Notes under the pieces: model-generated
Told to the model about the DNA's origin: nothing
Seen by the model: only the letters and a program-made list of their open reading frames with translations
Database searches by the model: none
Shown: positions 41,638 through 48,425 of the stretch, piece by piece
Layout of the letters: each line of letters begins with the position of its first letter
Numbering within the stretch: position 1 is the first letter of the stretch
Source: an uncultured bacterium
GTDB taxonomy: Bacteria > Verrucomicrobiota > Kiritimatiellia > RFP12 > UBA1067
Assembly (NCBI GenBank): GCA_902761035.1
Contig: CACWIW010000065.1
Coordinates: forward strand, 1 to 48,425
Direction: 5' to 3'
Length of the DNA: 48,425 nt
Made by a program: the position numbers and the translations under genes

Positions 41638-43428
41638 TCAAACCTCTTCATTCAACAGGCACTCGCCACCGTGGAAGACGAGGACAAGGCGGTGGAGCGC
41701 AACGGGCGGGACGCCCGTTGTCCCAGTTGCGAGCGAGATGCCCGCCACCCCGATATGCCACTCGGCGATAAGCGCGGGATCGGAGGCGTATTGGTCGAGC
41801 TGGTCGATGGCCTTGGACTTGATGTCGGCGAGCTGCTCCGGCGTAGGAGCAGGGTCGCCGACCTTCACGTACTTCATCTCGATGAGCGCGGCATGGGCGA
41901 TCTCGGGCCAGCGGGAAAGCTGCGGCGCGAGCGCGATGTCGTAGAAACCACCCCCCGACTCGCGTTCGTGCCGGACGAAGTACGGACCGCCTGCCGCGCA
42001 AAGAAGCGTTATCAAGGTGGACTGCACCACCTTCTCGCCCTCCACGGCGTCGCGCACGGCAAAGTTCTCCCTGACGATTCCGGAAATGATGCCTATGAAA
42101 GCCTGCCATTCGCCGTGTCTGGCGAAGCGTACGAGTTCCCTGTTGATATCGAATATCCGTCCGTCGATCTTGTAGATGTCGGCGTATGCATCGGGAATCA
42201 TCTTTGCGGCAAGTTCCTTCAGGGTTTCGTTGGGGACGCCGAACTCGGTCATGCCCATGTCTTCCCCGATGATCGTCGTGATGCCGAACCAGTAGAGGAG
42301 CGAGGTGAAGTTTTCCTTCTCGGATATCTCGCGAGCCTGGAACGACTTCACGAGCCGCTCGGTGAGCCGCCCTCCTGCAAGCAGGTTCTCAAGCACGTGG
42401 AAATTGCCGTTCAAACGTCGGTCTGCCGTAACGAGATGGCGTATCTTCGCGTAGTCTGTGCGCAGATTCTCGTCGATAAGTTCGCGCGGAAACTGCTTCG
42501 TGCGCCAAAGGTAACTGAAGAACGAAAGCACGATCGTGGTATTTGCCACCGACGGAGCGGAGGCGCTGCCGAAGCGGTAGTTGTCGTACCACCTTATCGC
42601 GGTGTCATACGCTTTCTCCGCGTCGAAGCCGCAATGTGCGGCGTAGTAGTCCGTTATGGCTCGGAGATCATCGTGGCGGAATCCCGTCAAGTCCGCAAAC
42701 TCAGGGTCAAGCGAGACGTTCGTTCCGATGTTGAATCCGCTCGTCACGTCGTCCATCGTCACGGGGGAGACGCCCGTGATGAAAAGACGCGTCACGGGCG
42801 CCTCTGTTCCGGTCGTCATGTCCTTCAGGTTTGTGAAGAACTGTTTGAAGAATCCGTCCCCGTGGCAGAGCGCATCGTATGCGCCCTGGCCGCTTTCCGC
42901 AAGAATCGTGTTGGCGAAGTTGTCGTACTCGTCGATCATCACGTAGAGCTTCACGCCCTTGTTCATCAGCCCCTGCGTGATGACCGCCAGCTTCGCGATG
43001 CAGCCGGACGTCGCGAGTATCTTTTCAGCGATTCCGCCGGGAATCCTCTCGCGGTAATTCTCGGCGAACGCGTCGATGCAGATCGAGGCGTACTCGTTGA
43101 AGCTGTCCTCGACCTTGCGCGCGTCCTTGCTCACCGCCGAGAAGTTGAAGTACAGCACGAGGTACTTGCCGCGCTCGTCCGTCGGATTCGCCCCGATGTC
43201 CGTACCCTTGAAGAACTCGTCGAACCTGTCCGCGAACTGTACGTCGTAGTAGGCACGGAGAATCGAGAGGAGCAGGGACTTCCCGAACCTGCGCGGTCTG
43301 AGGAAGACCGCGTAGCGCGTTGTCTCCAGGTCGCGAATCTTCGCGGTGCGGTCAACGAACCAGGCGTTCGCTCGCCTGATTTCGGCATAGTCCGCCACGC
43401 CGTATAGTATGGGCCTTGTCTCTTCCAT
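41638..43428 (-). CDS. AAA-ATPase-like protein with C-terminal PD-(D/E)XK nuclease-like domain
   Basis: 596 residues. The N-terminal AAA-ATPase-like domain has the family's P-loop variant FLRPRRFGKSLLLS (42-55) and Walker B-like YVMIDEYDNF (161-170). The C-terminal part has AALIEMKYVKV, the E-x-K core of PDDEXK_9 domains. These proteins occur in many copies in gut Bacteroidota and PVC genomes; their role is unknown, perhaps linked to mobile elements or defence. The start ATG at 43428 has an extended -10 box 7 nt upstream (leaderless). Near the C-terminus a 34-bp palindromic repeat is inserted in frame (LATGTTGVPPV), after which 20 residues remain. Nothing else links it to its neighbours. Confidence 0.85.
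   Translation of the reverse strand: MEETRPILYGVADYAEIRRANAWFVDRTAKIRDLETTRYAVFLRPRRFGKSLLLSILRAYYDVQFADRFDEFFKGTDIGANPTDERGKYLVLYFNFSAVSKDARKVEDSFNEYASICIDAFAENYRERIPGGIAEKILATSGCIAKLAVITQGLMNKGVKLYVMIDEYDNFANTILAESGQGAYDALCHGDGFFKQFFTNLKDMTTGTEAPVTRLFITGVSPVTMDDVTSGFNIGTNVSLDPEFADLTGFRHDDLRAITDYYAAHCGFDAEKAYDTAIRWYDNYRFGSASAPSVANTTIVLSFFSYLWRTKQFPRELIDENLRTDYAKIRHLVTADRRLNGNFHVLENLLAGGRLTERLVKSFQAREISEKENFTSLLYWFGITTIIGEDMGMTEFGVPNETLKELAAKMIPDAYADIYKIDGRIFDINRELVRFARHGEWQAFIGIISGIVRENFAVRDAVEGEKVVQSTLITLLCAAGGPYFVRHERESGGGFYDIALAPQLSRWPEIAHAALIEMKYVKVGDPAPTPEQLADIKSKAIDQLDQYASDPALIAEWHIGVAGISLATGTTGVPPVALHRLVLVFHGGECLLNEEV
41701..41734 (-). repeat. 34-bp palindrome-containing repeat, in frame inside the AAA-ATPase-like gene
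   Basis: Starts AACGGGCGGGACGCCCGTT and continues with the same 15 bases as the copy at 1687-1720; 32 of 34 positions agree. Translated on the minus strand as LATGTTGVPPV. Confidence 0.75.
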
Positions 43429-43435
43429 GCCGATA

Positions 43436-43444
43436 AGTATACCA
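43436..43444 (-). promoter_or_regulatory. Extended -10 box, leaderless promoter of the AAA-ATPase-like gene
   Basis: The minus strand reads TGGTATACT after GATTTG, with exactly 7 nt to the ATG at 43428. Confidence 0.6.
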
Positions 43445-43467
43445 CAAATCGCCGCCGCCGTGTGGCG

Positions 43468-44298
43468 TTAGGCGAGGACGGCGTCGAGAATCACGTCTAG
43501 CGACGGCGCGTCGAGCTTCTCGACGGCGCCGAGGTCTACGGCCTTGGCGTATTCCGGGTCGATCGGCAGCGAGGCGACGGCGGCGATGCCGTGGCGGGAC
43601 GCGAGTTCGCCCGCGCGGCTCGGTCCGAAGATGCGGTGTTCCGCGCCGCAGTCGGGACAGCGGAACACGCTCATATTCTCAACGAGGCCGAGCACCGGAA
43701 CGTCCATCATCCCGGCCATGCGTACGGCCTTTTCGACGATGAGCGAGACGAGGTCCTGCGGCGAGGTCACCACCACCGCGCCCGTGACGGGCAGGCTCTG
43801 GAACACGGTGAGCGGCACGTCGCCCGTCCCCGGCGGCAGGTCCACGAACATCACGTCCACGTCGCCCCACACGACGTCGCTCCAAAACTGCTTTACGGCG
43901 CCCGCGATCACGGGGCCGCGCCACACGACGGGATCGGCGGGGTTCTCTACGAGGAAGTTCAGGCTCATGAGCGCGATGCCGCTTTCGCTCCGGCACGGCA
44001 GGATGCCCTCGCCGTCTGACGTCGCCCGGTCCTTCACGCCGAAGGCGGTGGGGATCGACGGTCCCGTGATGTCCGCGTCCAGCACGGCCACCTTGAGTCC
44101 GCGTTTCTGCGCCTGTACGGCGAGCAGTTCCGTCACAAGGCTCTTCCCCACGCCGCCCTTGCCGCTCATCACCGCGATCACGCGCGCCACGTGCGAGCGT
44201 GCGTTCGCCGGCGCGACGAATCCGGCCGGTTTCTCGCCGTTACAGCTTCCATCTTTCTTCGATGCGCAGGATGCGCAGTCATGGTTACAATCAGACAT
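43468..44298 (-). CDS. mrp: Mrp/NBP35-family iron-sulfur carrier P-loop ATPase
   Basis: 276 residues from the ATG at 44298 (GAGGAG upstream). The N-terminus has a Cys cluster CNHDCASCASKKDGSC, as in NBP35-type members. The deviant Walker A is SGKGGVGKS (45-53), then the ADITGPSIP switch region, VMFVDLPPGTGD, and the CxxC of FRCPDCG that binds the bridging Fe-S cluster in the dimer. Role: assembly and delivery of 4Fe-4S clusters in the cytosol. A 16-bp palindrome lies 45-60 bp upstream. It lies between two leaderless genes but has its own ribosome-binding site. Confidence 0.92.
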   Translation of the reverse strand: MSDCNHDCASCASKKDGSCNGEKPAGFVAPANARSHVARVIAVMSGKGGVGKSLVTELLAVQAQKRGLKVAVLDADITGPSIPTAFGVKDRATSDGEGILPCRSESGIALMSLNFLVENPADPVVWRGPVIAGAVKQFWSDVVWGDVDVMFVDLPPGTGDVPLTVFQSLPVTGAVVVTSPQDLVSLIVEKAVRMAGMMDVPVLGLVENMSVFRCPDCGAEHRIFGPSRAGELASRHGIAAVASLPIDPEYAKAVDLGAVEKLDAPSLDVILDAVLA

Positions 44299-44342
44299 CT
44301 CCGTCTCCTCTTCCAATTTACATTTCTGCCATTAACAAATCT

Positions 44343-44358
44343 CAATTGTTCACAATTG
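44343..44358. promoter_or_regulatory. 16-bp inverted repeat upstream of mrp (candidate operator)
   Basis: CAATTGTTCACAATTG: arms CAATTGT/ACAATTG are perfectly complementary around a 2-bp centre. It lies in the only AT-rich gap of this region, between the acyltransferase stop and the mrp start. Confidence 0.4.
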
Positions 44359-44367
44359 CCACAAATA

Positions 44368-45189
44368 TCAATTCCTTTCCCTCCACCGGCGGTGGGCCCA
44401 GAGGTACTGTTCGGGATATTTGCGGATCGCCTCGCCAAGGCGGTCGTTAAGAAGCTGGGTGGCGGCGGCGCGGTCGGCGTCTTTGGGGAAGCGGATTGGC
44501 GGACCGCCCACGAGGCGGTAGCGGTAGGGGGCCACGCGGACGAACGACCCCACCACAACGGGATAGCCGGTGCGAATCGCGAGACGCGCGGCTGACGAGA
44601 AGGTCTTGGCCGGACGCCCCAGGAACGTAAGGGGCAGGCCCTTCGACGTGTGCTGGTCCATGAGGATCGTCATCGCCGCTCGGTCATCCACCCACTTGCG
44701 CAGGATGTCGGGGGTGAAGCCGTAGTTCTTGTCGATGATCGTCACGGGGCCGCGGAAGTGGTGGTTCTTCATCCAGTTCGCGACGAGCTTGTTGTTCATC
44801 ACGCGGGCGATGGCGATCATCGGACGCGCGAAAGAGAGTAGGTTCGTGGCCGCCTCCCACACGCCGTGGTGCGCGCTCACGAGGATGATAGGGGTGTCCG
44901 TCTCCTCCAAGAGCAGGCGCACCGCGTCGGGATGCCCCTCCGAGACGTCCAGGTGCTCGCGCCAGTTTTCGCGCGTGATTACATGCGGAACGCGCAGGGC
45001 CTCGCAGACGTGTCCCGCGAGATGCCCCCAGCTCGCCCGCGCGATGCGCAGCGCCTCCTTGGGGTCGTCGGTGATGCCCGCCTTGAGGATGTTTTCCACG
45101 GCGATGCGTTTCCGACGCGGGAAAAGCCAGAAAATGGCCCGCGCGAACGCGCTGCCGAAACCGTAGGCTTTTCTGTCCAGAAAATTCAT
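44368..45189 (-). CDS. Lipid A biosynthesis acyltransferase-like protein (LpxL/HtrB family)
   Basis: 273 residues from the ATG at 45189, supported by an extended -10 box exactly 7 nt upstream; the longer frame would begin upstream of that box and is rejected. The N-terminal hydrophobic part is FARAIFWLFP. The catalytic H-x4-E is SAHHGVWE (H107, E112). Further family segments are AAMTILMDQHTSKG and a C-terminal QYLWAHRRWR, the usual end of these enzymes. It transfers a secondary acyl chain from acyl-ACP to Kdo-lipid A-like acceptors at the inner membrane. This points to a Gram-negative envelope. Confidence 0.88.
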   Translation of the reverse strand: MNFLDRKAYGFGSAFARAIFWLFPRRKRIAVENILKAGITDDPKEALRIARASWGHLAGHVCEALRVPHVITRENWREHLDVSEGHPDAVRLLLEETDTPIILVSAHHGVWEAATNLLSFARPMIAIARVMNNKLVANWMKNHHFRGPVTIIDKNYGFTPDILRKWVDDRAAMTILMDQHTSKGLPLTFLGRPAKTFSSAARLAIRTGYPVVVGSFVRVAPYRYRLVGGPPIRFPKDADRAAATQLLNDRLGEAIRKYPEQYLWAHRRWRERN

Positions 45190-45196
45190 GGCGGGA

Positions 45197-45247
45197 AGTA
45201 TATCATTTCCCACCCCTCAACGCAACCGGCTCAAATTATGATATACT
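45197..45247. promoter_or_regulatory. Divergent pair of leaderless promoters
   Basis: Minus strand TGATATACT (box at 45197-45202) for the acyltransferase and plus strand TGATATACT (box at 45242-45247) for the glycosyltransferase. Each box ends 7 nt before its ATG. The whole divergent gap is 65 bp and no Shine-Dalgarno fits on either side. Confidence 0.65.
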
Positions 45248-45254
45248 TTCCCCC

Positions 45255-46400
45255 ATGAAAATCTTGCAGATATTGCCTAGCCTCCAGATGGGCGGCGTGG
45301 AACGCGGAACGCTGGAGATCGCGCACGCGCTCAAAAAGGCCGGCATCCCCAACGCCGTAGCCTCCCAGGGCGGCCACATGGTCGAAGCGCTCAAGGCGAT
45401 GGGTGTGCCGCACCATGCGCTTCCCCTCATGAGCAAGAACCCTTTCACCATGCGCCGCAACGCGGTGCGCCTCGCCGAACTAGTGCAGGACGAGGGATTC
45501 ACCCTCATGCACGTGCGCTCGCGCGCGCCGGCGTGGAGCGCCAAGTGGGCCTCGAAGATGTGCGGCGTCCCGTGGATCGCCACGTTCCACGGCGTATACG
45601 GCACGAAGCCCGCGTTCTTCAAGATTCCCTACAACCGCGTGATGCTCAAGGGCCTCCGCACGATCTGCGTATCCGAATACGTGCGCAAGCACGTGCTCGA
45701 GACATACCACCCCGACCCCGCGCGCCTCGTGTGCATCCCGCGCGGGGCGGATACCGATTTCTTCCGTCCGGACGCCGTTTCCCCCGAACACGCCCTCAAG
45801 AAGAAGACCCAGCAGTACCGCTTCACGCCTGACATCCCCGTGATCACCCTCCCCGGACGCCTCACCTTCTGGAAAGGACAGGAGGTGTTCCTCGAAGCCC
45901 TCATGCAGATGCGGCACAAGCGCGTGGGCGTGCTGTTCCTCGGCTCCGACCAGGGGCGCACCGAATACTCCGACCACCTCCGCGAGATCGCCGGACAGCT
46001 CGCCGACGATACGGAAGTCGTGTTCCGCGACCACACGCAGGAAATTCATACCGTCTACGCGCTCAGCGACATCGTGGTGAATGCCTCGTCCGCCCAACCC
46101 GAGGCGTTCGGACGCACCATCCCCGAGGCACAGGCCATGGGACGCATCGTCGTCGCCACCGCACACGGCGGCGCGTGCGAGACGATCGAGGATGGCAAGA
46201 CCGGCTTCCTCGTGCCGCCCGGCGATTCCGACGCCCTCGCCGCGAAGCTCGACGAGATCCTCGACATGCCGAAGGAAAAGCTGGACGCCATCCGCGCCGC
46301 CGCCGTCGAATCCGTGCGCGCAAACTACTCCGTCGCGAAGATGTGCGCCTCCACCATCGCCCTCTACCGCGAGTTGGACTCTCAGAAATCTAGTTCTTGA
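45255..46400 (+). CDS. GT4-family glycosyltransferase
   Basis: 381 residues with a complete GT-B layout: N-terminal [20 protein letters not shown] (the GGVER acceptor-side loop), [14 protein letters not shown] linker ([10 protein letters not shown]), donor-side [17 protein letters not shown] (200-216) and the EX7E motif EAFGRTIPE (E283, E291). It transfers a sugar from a nucleotide donor, probably in LPS-core or capsule assembly since it is paired divergently with the acyltransferase. No signal peptide; it acts at the cytoplasmic face. Its 3' end overlaps the convergent UPF0210 gene by 11 bp. Confidence 0.9.
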   Translation: MKILQILPSLQMGGVERGTLEIAHALKKAGIPNAVASQGGHMVEALKAMGVPHHALPLMSKNPFTMRRNAVRLAELVQDEGFTLMHVRSRAPAWSAKWASKMCGVPWIATFHGVYGTKPAFFKIPYNRVMLKGLRTICVSEYVRKHVLETYHPDPARLVCIPRGADTDFFRPDAVSPEHALKKKTQQYRFTPDIPVITLPGRLTFWKGQEVFLEALMQMRHKRVGVLFLGSDQGRTEYSDHLREIAGQLADDTEVVFRDHTQEIHTVYALSDIVVNASSAQPEAFGRTIPEAQAMGRIVVATAHGGACETIEDGKTGFLVPPGDSDALAAKLDEILDMPKEKLDAIRAAAVESVRANYSVAKMCASTIALYRELDSQKSSS

Positions 46401-47754
46401 AGCTGTGGATCGGGGCTGGGATGCGGCCCTTGCGCCCAACGAAGCGCGAGCAGTCGAAACTGTTCACCGGCATGATCGGCGCGTGACCGAGAAGGCCGCC
46501 GAATTCTACGGACTCGCCCACGCCCTTGCCGACCACGGGAATGATGCGCACCGCCGTCGTCTTCTGGTTGACCATGCCGATCGCCGCCTCGTCCGCGATG
46601 ATGCCGGCGATTGCAGCGGCGGACGTATCGCCGGGAACGGCGATCATGTCGAGGCCCACGGAGCAGACGCACGTCATCGCCTCGAGTTTCTCGATCGTGA
46701 GCGCGCCCGCCTCCACGGCGTCGATCATGCCCTGGTCTTCCGAGACGGGGATGAACGCGCCCGAAAGCCCGCCTACGTAGGAGCTCGCCATCACGCCGCC
46801 CTTCTTCACCTGGTCGTTCAGGAGCGCGAGCGCCGCCGTCGTGCCCGGCGCGCCGGGATGGGCGAGGCCGATCTCCTTGAGGATGTCCGCCACCGAGTCG
46901 CCCACGGCGGGCGTCGGCGCGAGCGAGAGGTCGATGATGCCGAACGGCACGCCGAGGCGACGCGACGCCTCCTGCGCCACGAGCTGCCCCACGCGCGTGA
47001 TCTTGAACGCCGTGCGCTTGATCGTCTCGCAGAGCGTCTCGAAGTCCGCGCCGGGAATCTGCGAGAGGGCGTACTTCACCACGCCCGGGCCGCTTACGCC
47101 CACGTTGATCACCGCGTCGCCCTCGGAGACGCCGTGGAACGCGCCCGCCATGAACGGGTTGTCGTCCGGCGCGTTGCAGAGCACCACGAGCTTCGCGCAA
47201 CCGAGCGAGTCGCGGTCCTTCGTGCGCTCCGCCGTCGCCTTCACGATCTCGCCCATGAGGCGCACCGCGTCCATGTCGATGCCCGTCTTCGTGGAGCCCA
47301 CGTTCACGCTCGAGCAGATGCGATCCGTGACGGCAAGCGCCTCAGGGATCGAGCGGATGAGCATTTCGTCCGACGGCGTCATGCCCTTCGAGACGACCGC
47401 CGAGAAGCCGCCGAGGAAGTTGACGCCCAGCTCGCGCGCCGCGCGGTCGAGCGTGCGCGCGATTTCCACGTAGTCTTCGGGACGCCGACAGCACGACGCG
47501 CCCACGAGGGACGCCGGCGTGATCGACACGCGCTTGTTGACGATCGGGATGCCGAACTCGCGCGAGATCTCCTCGCCCGTCCGCACGAGCCGCCCCGCCC
47601 AGCGCAGCAGCTTCGCGTAGATGTTCGCGCAACACGCCTCGAGGTTCGAGTCGGCGCAGTCGAGGAGCGACACGCCCATCGTGATCGTGCGGACGTCCAG
47701 GTTCTCGTCCTGGATCATCTTGTTCGTCTCAAGAACTTCGCTGAGATTGATCAT
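46390..47754 (-). CDS. UPF0210/DUF711 (PFL-like) family protein
   Basis: 454 residues, the usual length. The family-typical segments are visible: IRTIT-like opening ([13 protein letters not shown]), [27 protein letters not shown] and the C-terminal [21 protein letters not shown]. Structurally related to the glycyl-radical (PFL) fold, but the biochemical role is unknown. It follows the ACT-domain gene after 9 bp; this two-gene arrangement (UPF0237 plus UPF0210) is conserved across bacteria and archaea, so they likely act together, perhaps with the ACT protein as sensor. Confidence 0.92.
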   Translation of the reverse strand: MINLSEVLETNKMIQDENLDVRTITMGVSLLDCADSNLEACCANIYAKLLRWAGRLVRTGEEISREFGIPIVNKRVSITPASLVGASCCRRPEDYVEIARTLDRAARELGVNFLGGFSAVVSKGMTPSDEMLIRSIPEALAVTDRICSSVNVGSTKTGIDMDAVRLMGEIVKATAERTKDRDSLGCAKLVVLCNAPDDNPFMAGAFHGVSEGDAVINVGVSGPGVVKYALSQIPGADFETLCETIKRTAFKITRVGQLVAQEASRRLGVPFGIIDLSLAPTPAVGDSVADILKEIGLAHPGAPGTTAALALLNDQVKKGGVMASSYVGGLSGAFIPVSEDQGMIDAVEAGALTIEKLEAMTCVCSVGLDMIAVPGDTSAAAIAGIIADEAAIGMVNQKTTAVRIIPVVGKGVGESVEFGGLLGHAPIMPVNSFDCSRFVGRKGRIPAPIHSFKN

Positions 47755-47763
47755 GGCTGAAAA

Positions 47764-48036
47764 TCAAATCCTATGCATCTTCTCGAAAATCTCTTCCTTC
47801 TGGCACTTCGCCTGAAGGCCGAGGGACTCGCCTATCTTCGTCAGTCCCTCGGAGATGTCGCCGAACGGACGCGATGCGCCGGACATGTCGACGATCATCA
47901 TCATTGTGAAGTAGCCCTGCACCACGGTCTGCGTGATGTCGAGGATGTTGATGCCGTTCTCAGCGAGAAAGGCACAAGTTTTGGCGAGGATTCCGACCGT
48001 ATCCTTGCCCACGACGGTGATGATTGCTTTTTTCAT
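47764..48036 (-). CDS. ACT-domain regulatory protein (UPF0237 family)
   Basis: 90 residues from the ATG at 48036. The whole protein is one ACT domain: KKAIITVVGKDTVGILAKTC (ligand-loop DTVGI), then ENGINILDITQTVVQGYFTM and an MMIVDMS strand. Full family length. ACT domains bind small molecules such as amino acids. The longer upstream frame is rejected because it would cross the promoter; the -10 box lies 8 nt before this ATG, so translation is probably leaderless. First gene of the pair with UPF0210. Confidence 0.92.
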   Translation of the reverse strand: MKKAIITVVGKDTVGILAKTCAFLAENGINILDITQTVVQGYFTMMMIVDMSGASRPFGDISEGLTKIGESLGLQAKCQKEEIFEKMHRI

Positions 48037-48044
48037 AGGCGGAT

Positions 48045-48053
48045 AGTATATCA
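48045..48053 (-). promoter_or_regulatory. Extended -10 box, leaderless promoter of the ACT/UPF0210 pair
   Basis: The minus strand reads TGATATACT after GGATTTT, 8 nt before the ATG at 48036. Confidence 0.6.
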
Positions 48054-48137
48054 AAAATCCCGTTATGCCGCCAAGTTGGAGTTTTTTTGGGGGACGTGGG
48101 GCGCATCTGTGTAATTCACCGCCGAGCCTTCTGATGT

Positions 48138-48215
48138 TTGGAAACAACTATTTGAAACAACTTGCCTTTGGCGCGCGGGCTAACTCACCCGCACCCATTT
48201 GCCGATCCACCACCC
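48138..48215 (+). repeat. Dispersed MITE-like repeat, copy C (left part)
   Basis: Starts with the terminal inverted repeat TTGGAAACAAC (48138-48148), then TTTGAAACAACTTG, TTTGGCGCGCGGG and CCCATTTGCCGATCC, all as in copy B. After about 48215 similarity is lost, apart from a GGGCGCAACTTG-like piece in inverted order, so the right end is missing or rearranged. Confidence 0.65.
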
Positions 48216-48425
48216 TGTCCTTGACGGTGGGTATACCCAGCGGGCGCAACTTGCCGACTCTCCCTCGTCAGCGCGAGATTCGGAAACTTCGCCATGCGGT
48301 GTTTCGCCGCGATGGCCGCAATCTCCGTTCCCGTGCAGAACTTTCGGAACGCGCCATGTCCCTATGCCCCGTCCCGTCGGGCGCGTCGCAAAACGACTTC
48401 GGCGCGTCCGTGTTGGCTTCCGCTA
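48185..48425 (-). other. Edge region with possible decayed coding remnant
   Basis: On the minus strand an open stretch down to a TGA at 48185 contains KFCTGTEIAAIAAKHRMAKF, which looks protein-like. It is interrupted upstream by a TAG in the same frame, while a second frame looks plausible nearer the edge. Its last 10-20 codons lie inside repeat copy C. I cannot assign a gene or family. Confidence 0.2.

Noticed and set aside
40181..43407. Two plus-strand frames of about 600 codons opposite the lyase and AAA-ATPase-like genes
   Set aside because: Both mirror genes with intact family motifs and show no motif of their own.

Overview
The window reads as a high-GC Gram-negative bacterium of the PVC superphylum, most likely Kiritimatiellota or a related Verrucomicrobiota lineage. 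This is an inference from a lipid A-type acyltransferase, a giant exported LamG/SGNH/autotransporter-repeat protein, many exported beta-rich proteins, a Tat-exported Gfo/Idh/MocA oxidoreductase, and the UPF0210 plus ACT gene pair. No rRNA, tRNA, CRISPR array or complete insertion sequence was found. Nearly all genes lie on the minus strand, in tightly overlapped operons.

Right to left on the minus strand, 17467-1093 is an exported-protein region. A Cys-rich secreted protein with its own promoter, long leader and terminator is followed by a parvulin-like foldase (15362-16567). Then come two thioredoxin-like exported proteins, a lipoprotein, an O-antigen-ligase-like membrane protein and a HEAT-like anchored protein. 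A second unit has two more thioredoxin-like proteins, a small acidic secreted protein and an M1 aminopeptidase. The four thioredoxin-like proteins have different CxxC motifs (CPIC, CPHC, CGKC, CQHC) but share a pre-motif. Three of them, and the small protein, carry related C-terminal beta modules. I regard this as the best candidate for an undescribed system, possibly extracytoplasmic redox folding of Cys-rich surface proteins. The aminopeptidase gene abuts a 5'-truncated DUF262-HNH remnant.

17814-27381 is an envelope-glycan region: two TagD-like cytidylyltransferases flanking a LicD-like protein, a divergent TagB/TagF-like transferase, then an operon of a Gfo/Idh/MocA oxidoreductase, a ParB-like/TM/phytase-like fusion, a frameshifted two-domain kinase, a polysaccharide deacetylase and a glycosyltransferase. 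Together they suggest a phosphate-decorated surface glycan.

27547-39035 is one giant exported protein gene (about 3.83 k codons), split by an apparent one-base deletion near 37842. Its upstream region holds a G13 tract and palindromic and MITE-like repeats. A heparinase II/III-like lyase and an AAA-ATPase-like/PDDEXK accessory gene follow.

43468-48036 is a housekeeping-like end: Mrp/NBP35 ATPase, acyltransferase, a divergent glycosyltransferase, UPF0210 protein and ACT-domain regulator.

Three themes cross the window: an extended -10 box (TGnTATAmT), often only 7-9 nt from the start codon, implying leaderless mRNAs; a dispersed repeat of about 150 bp with terminal inverted repeats (three copies); and a 34-bp palindromic sequence inserted in the same reading frame in two unrelated genes.
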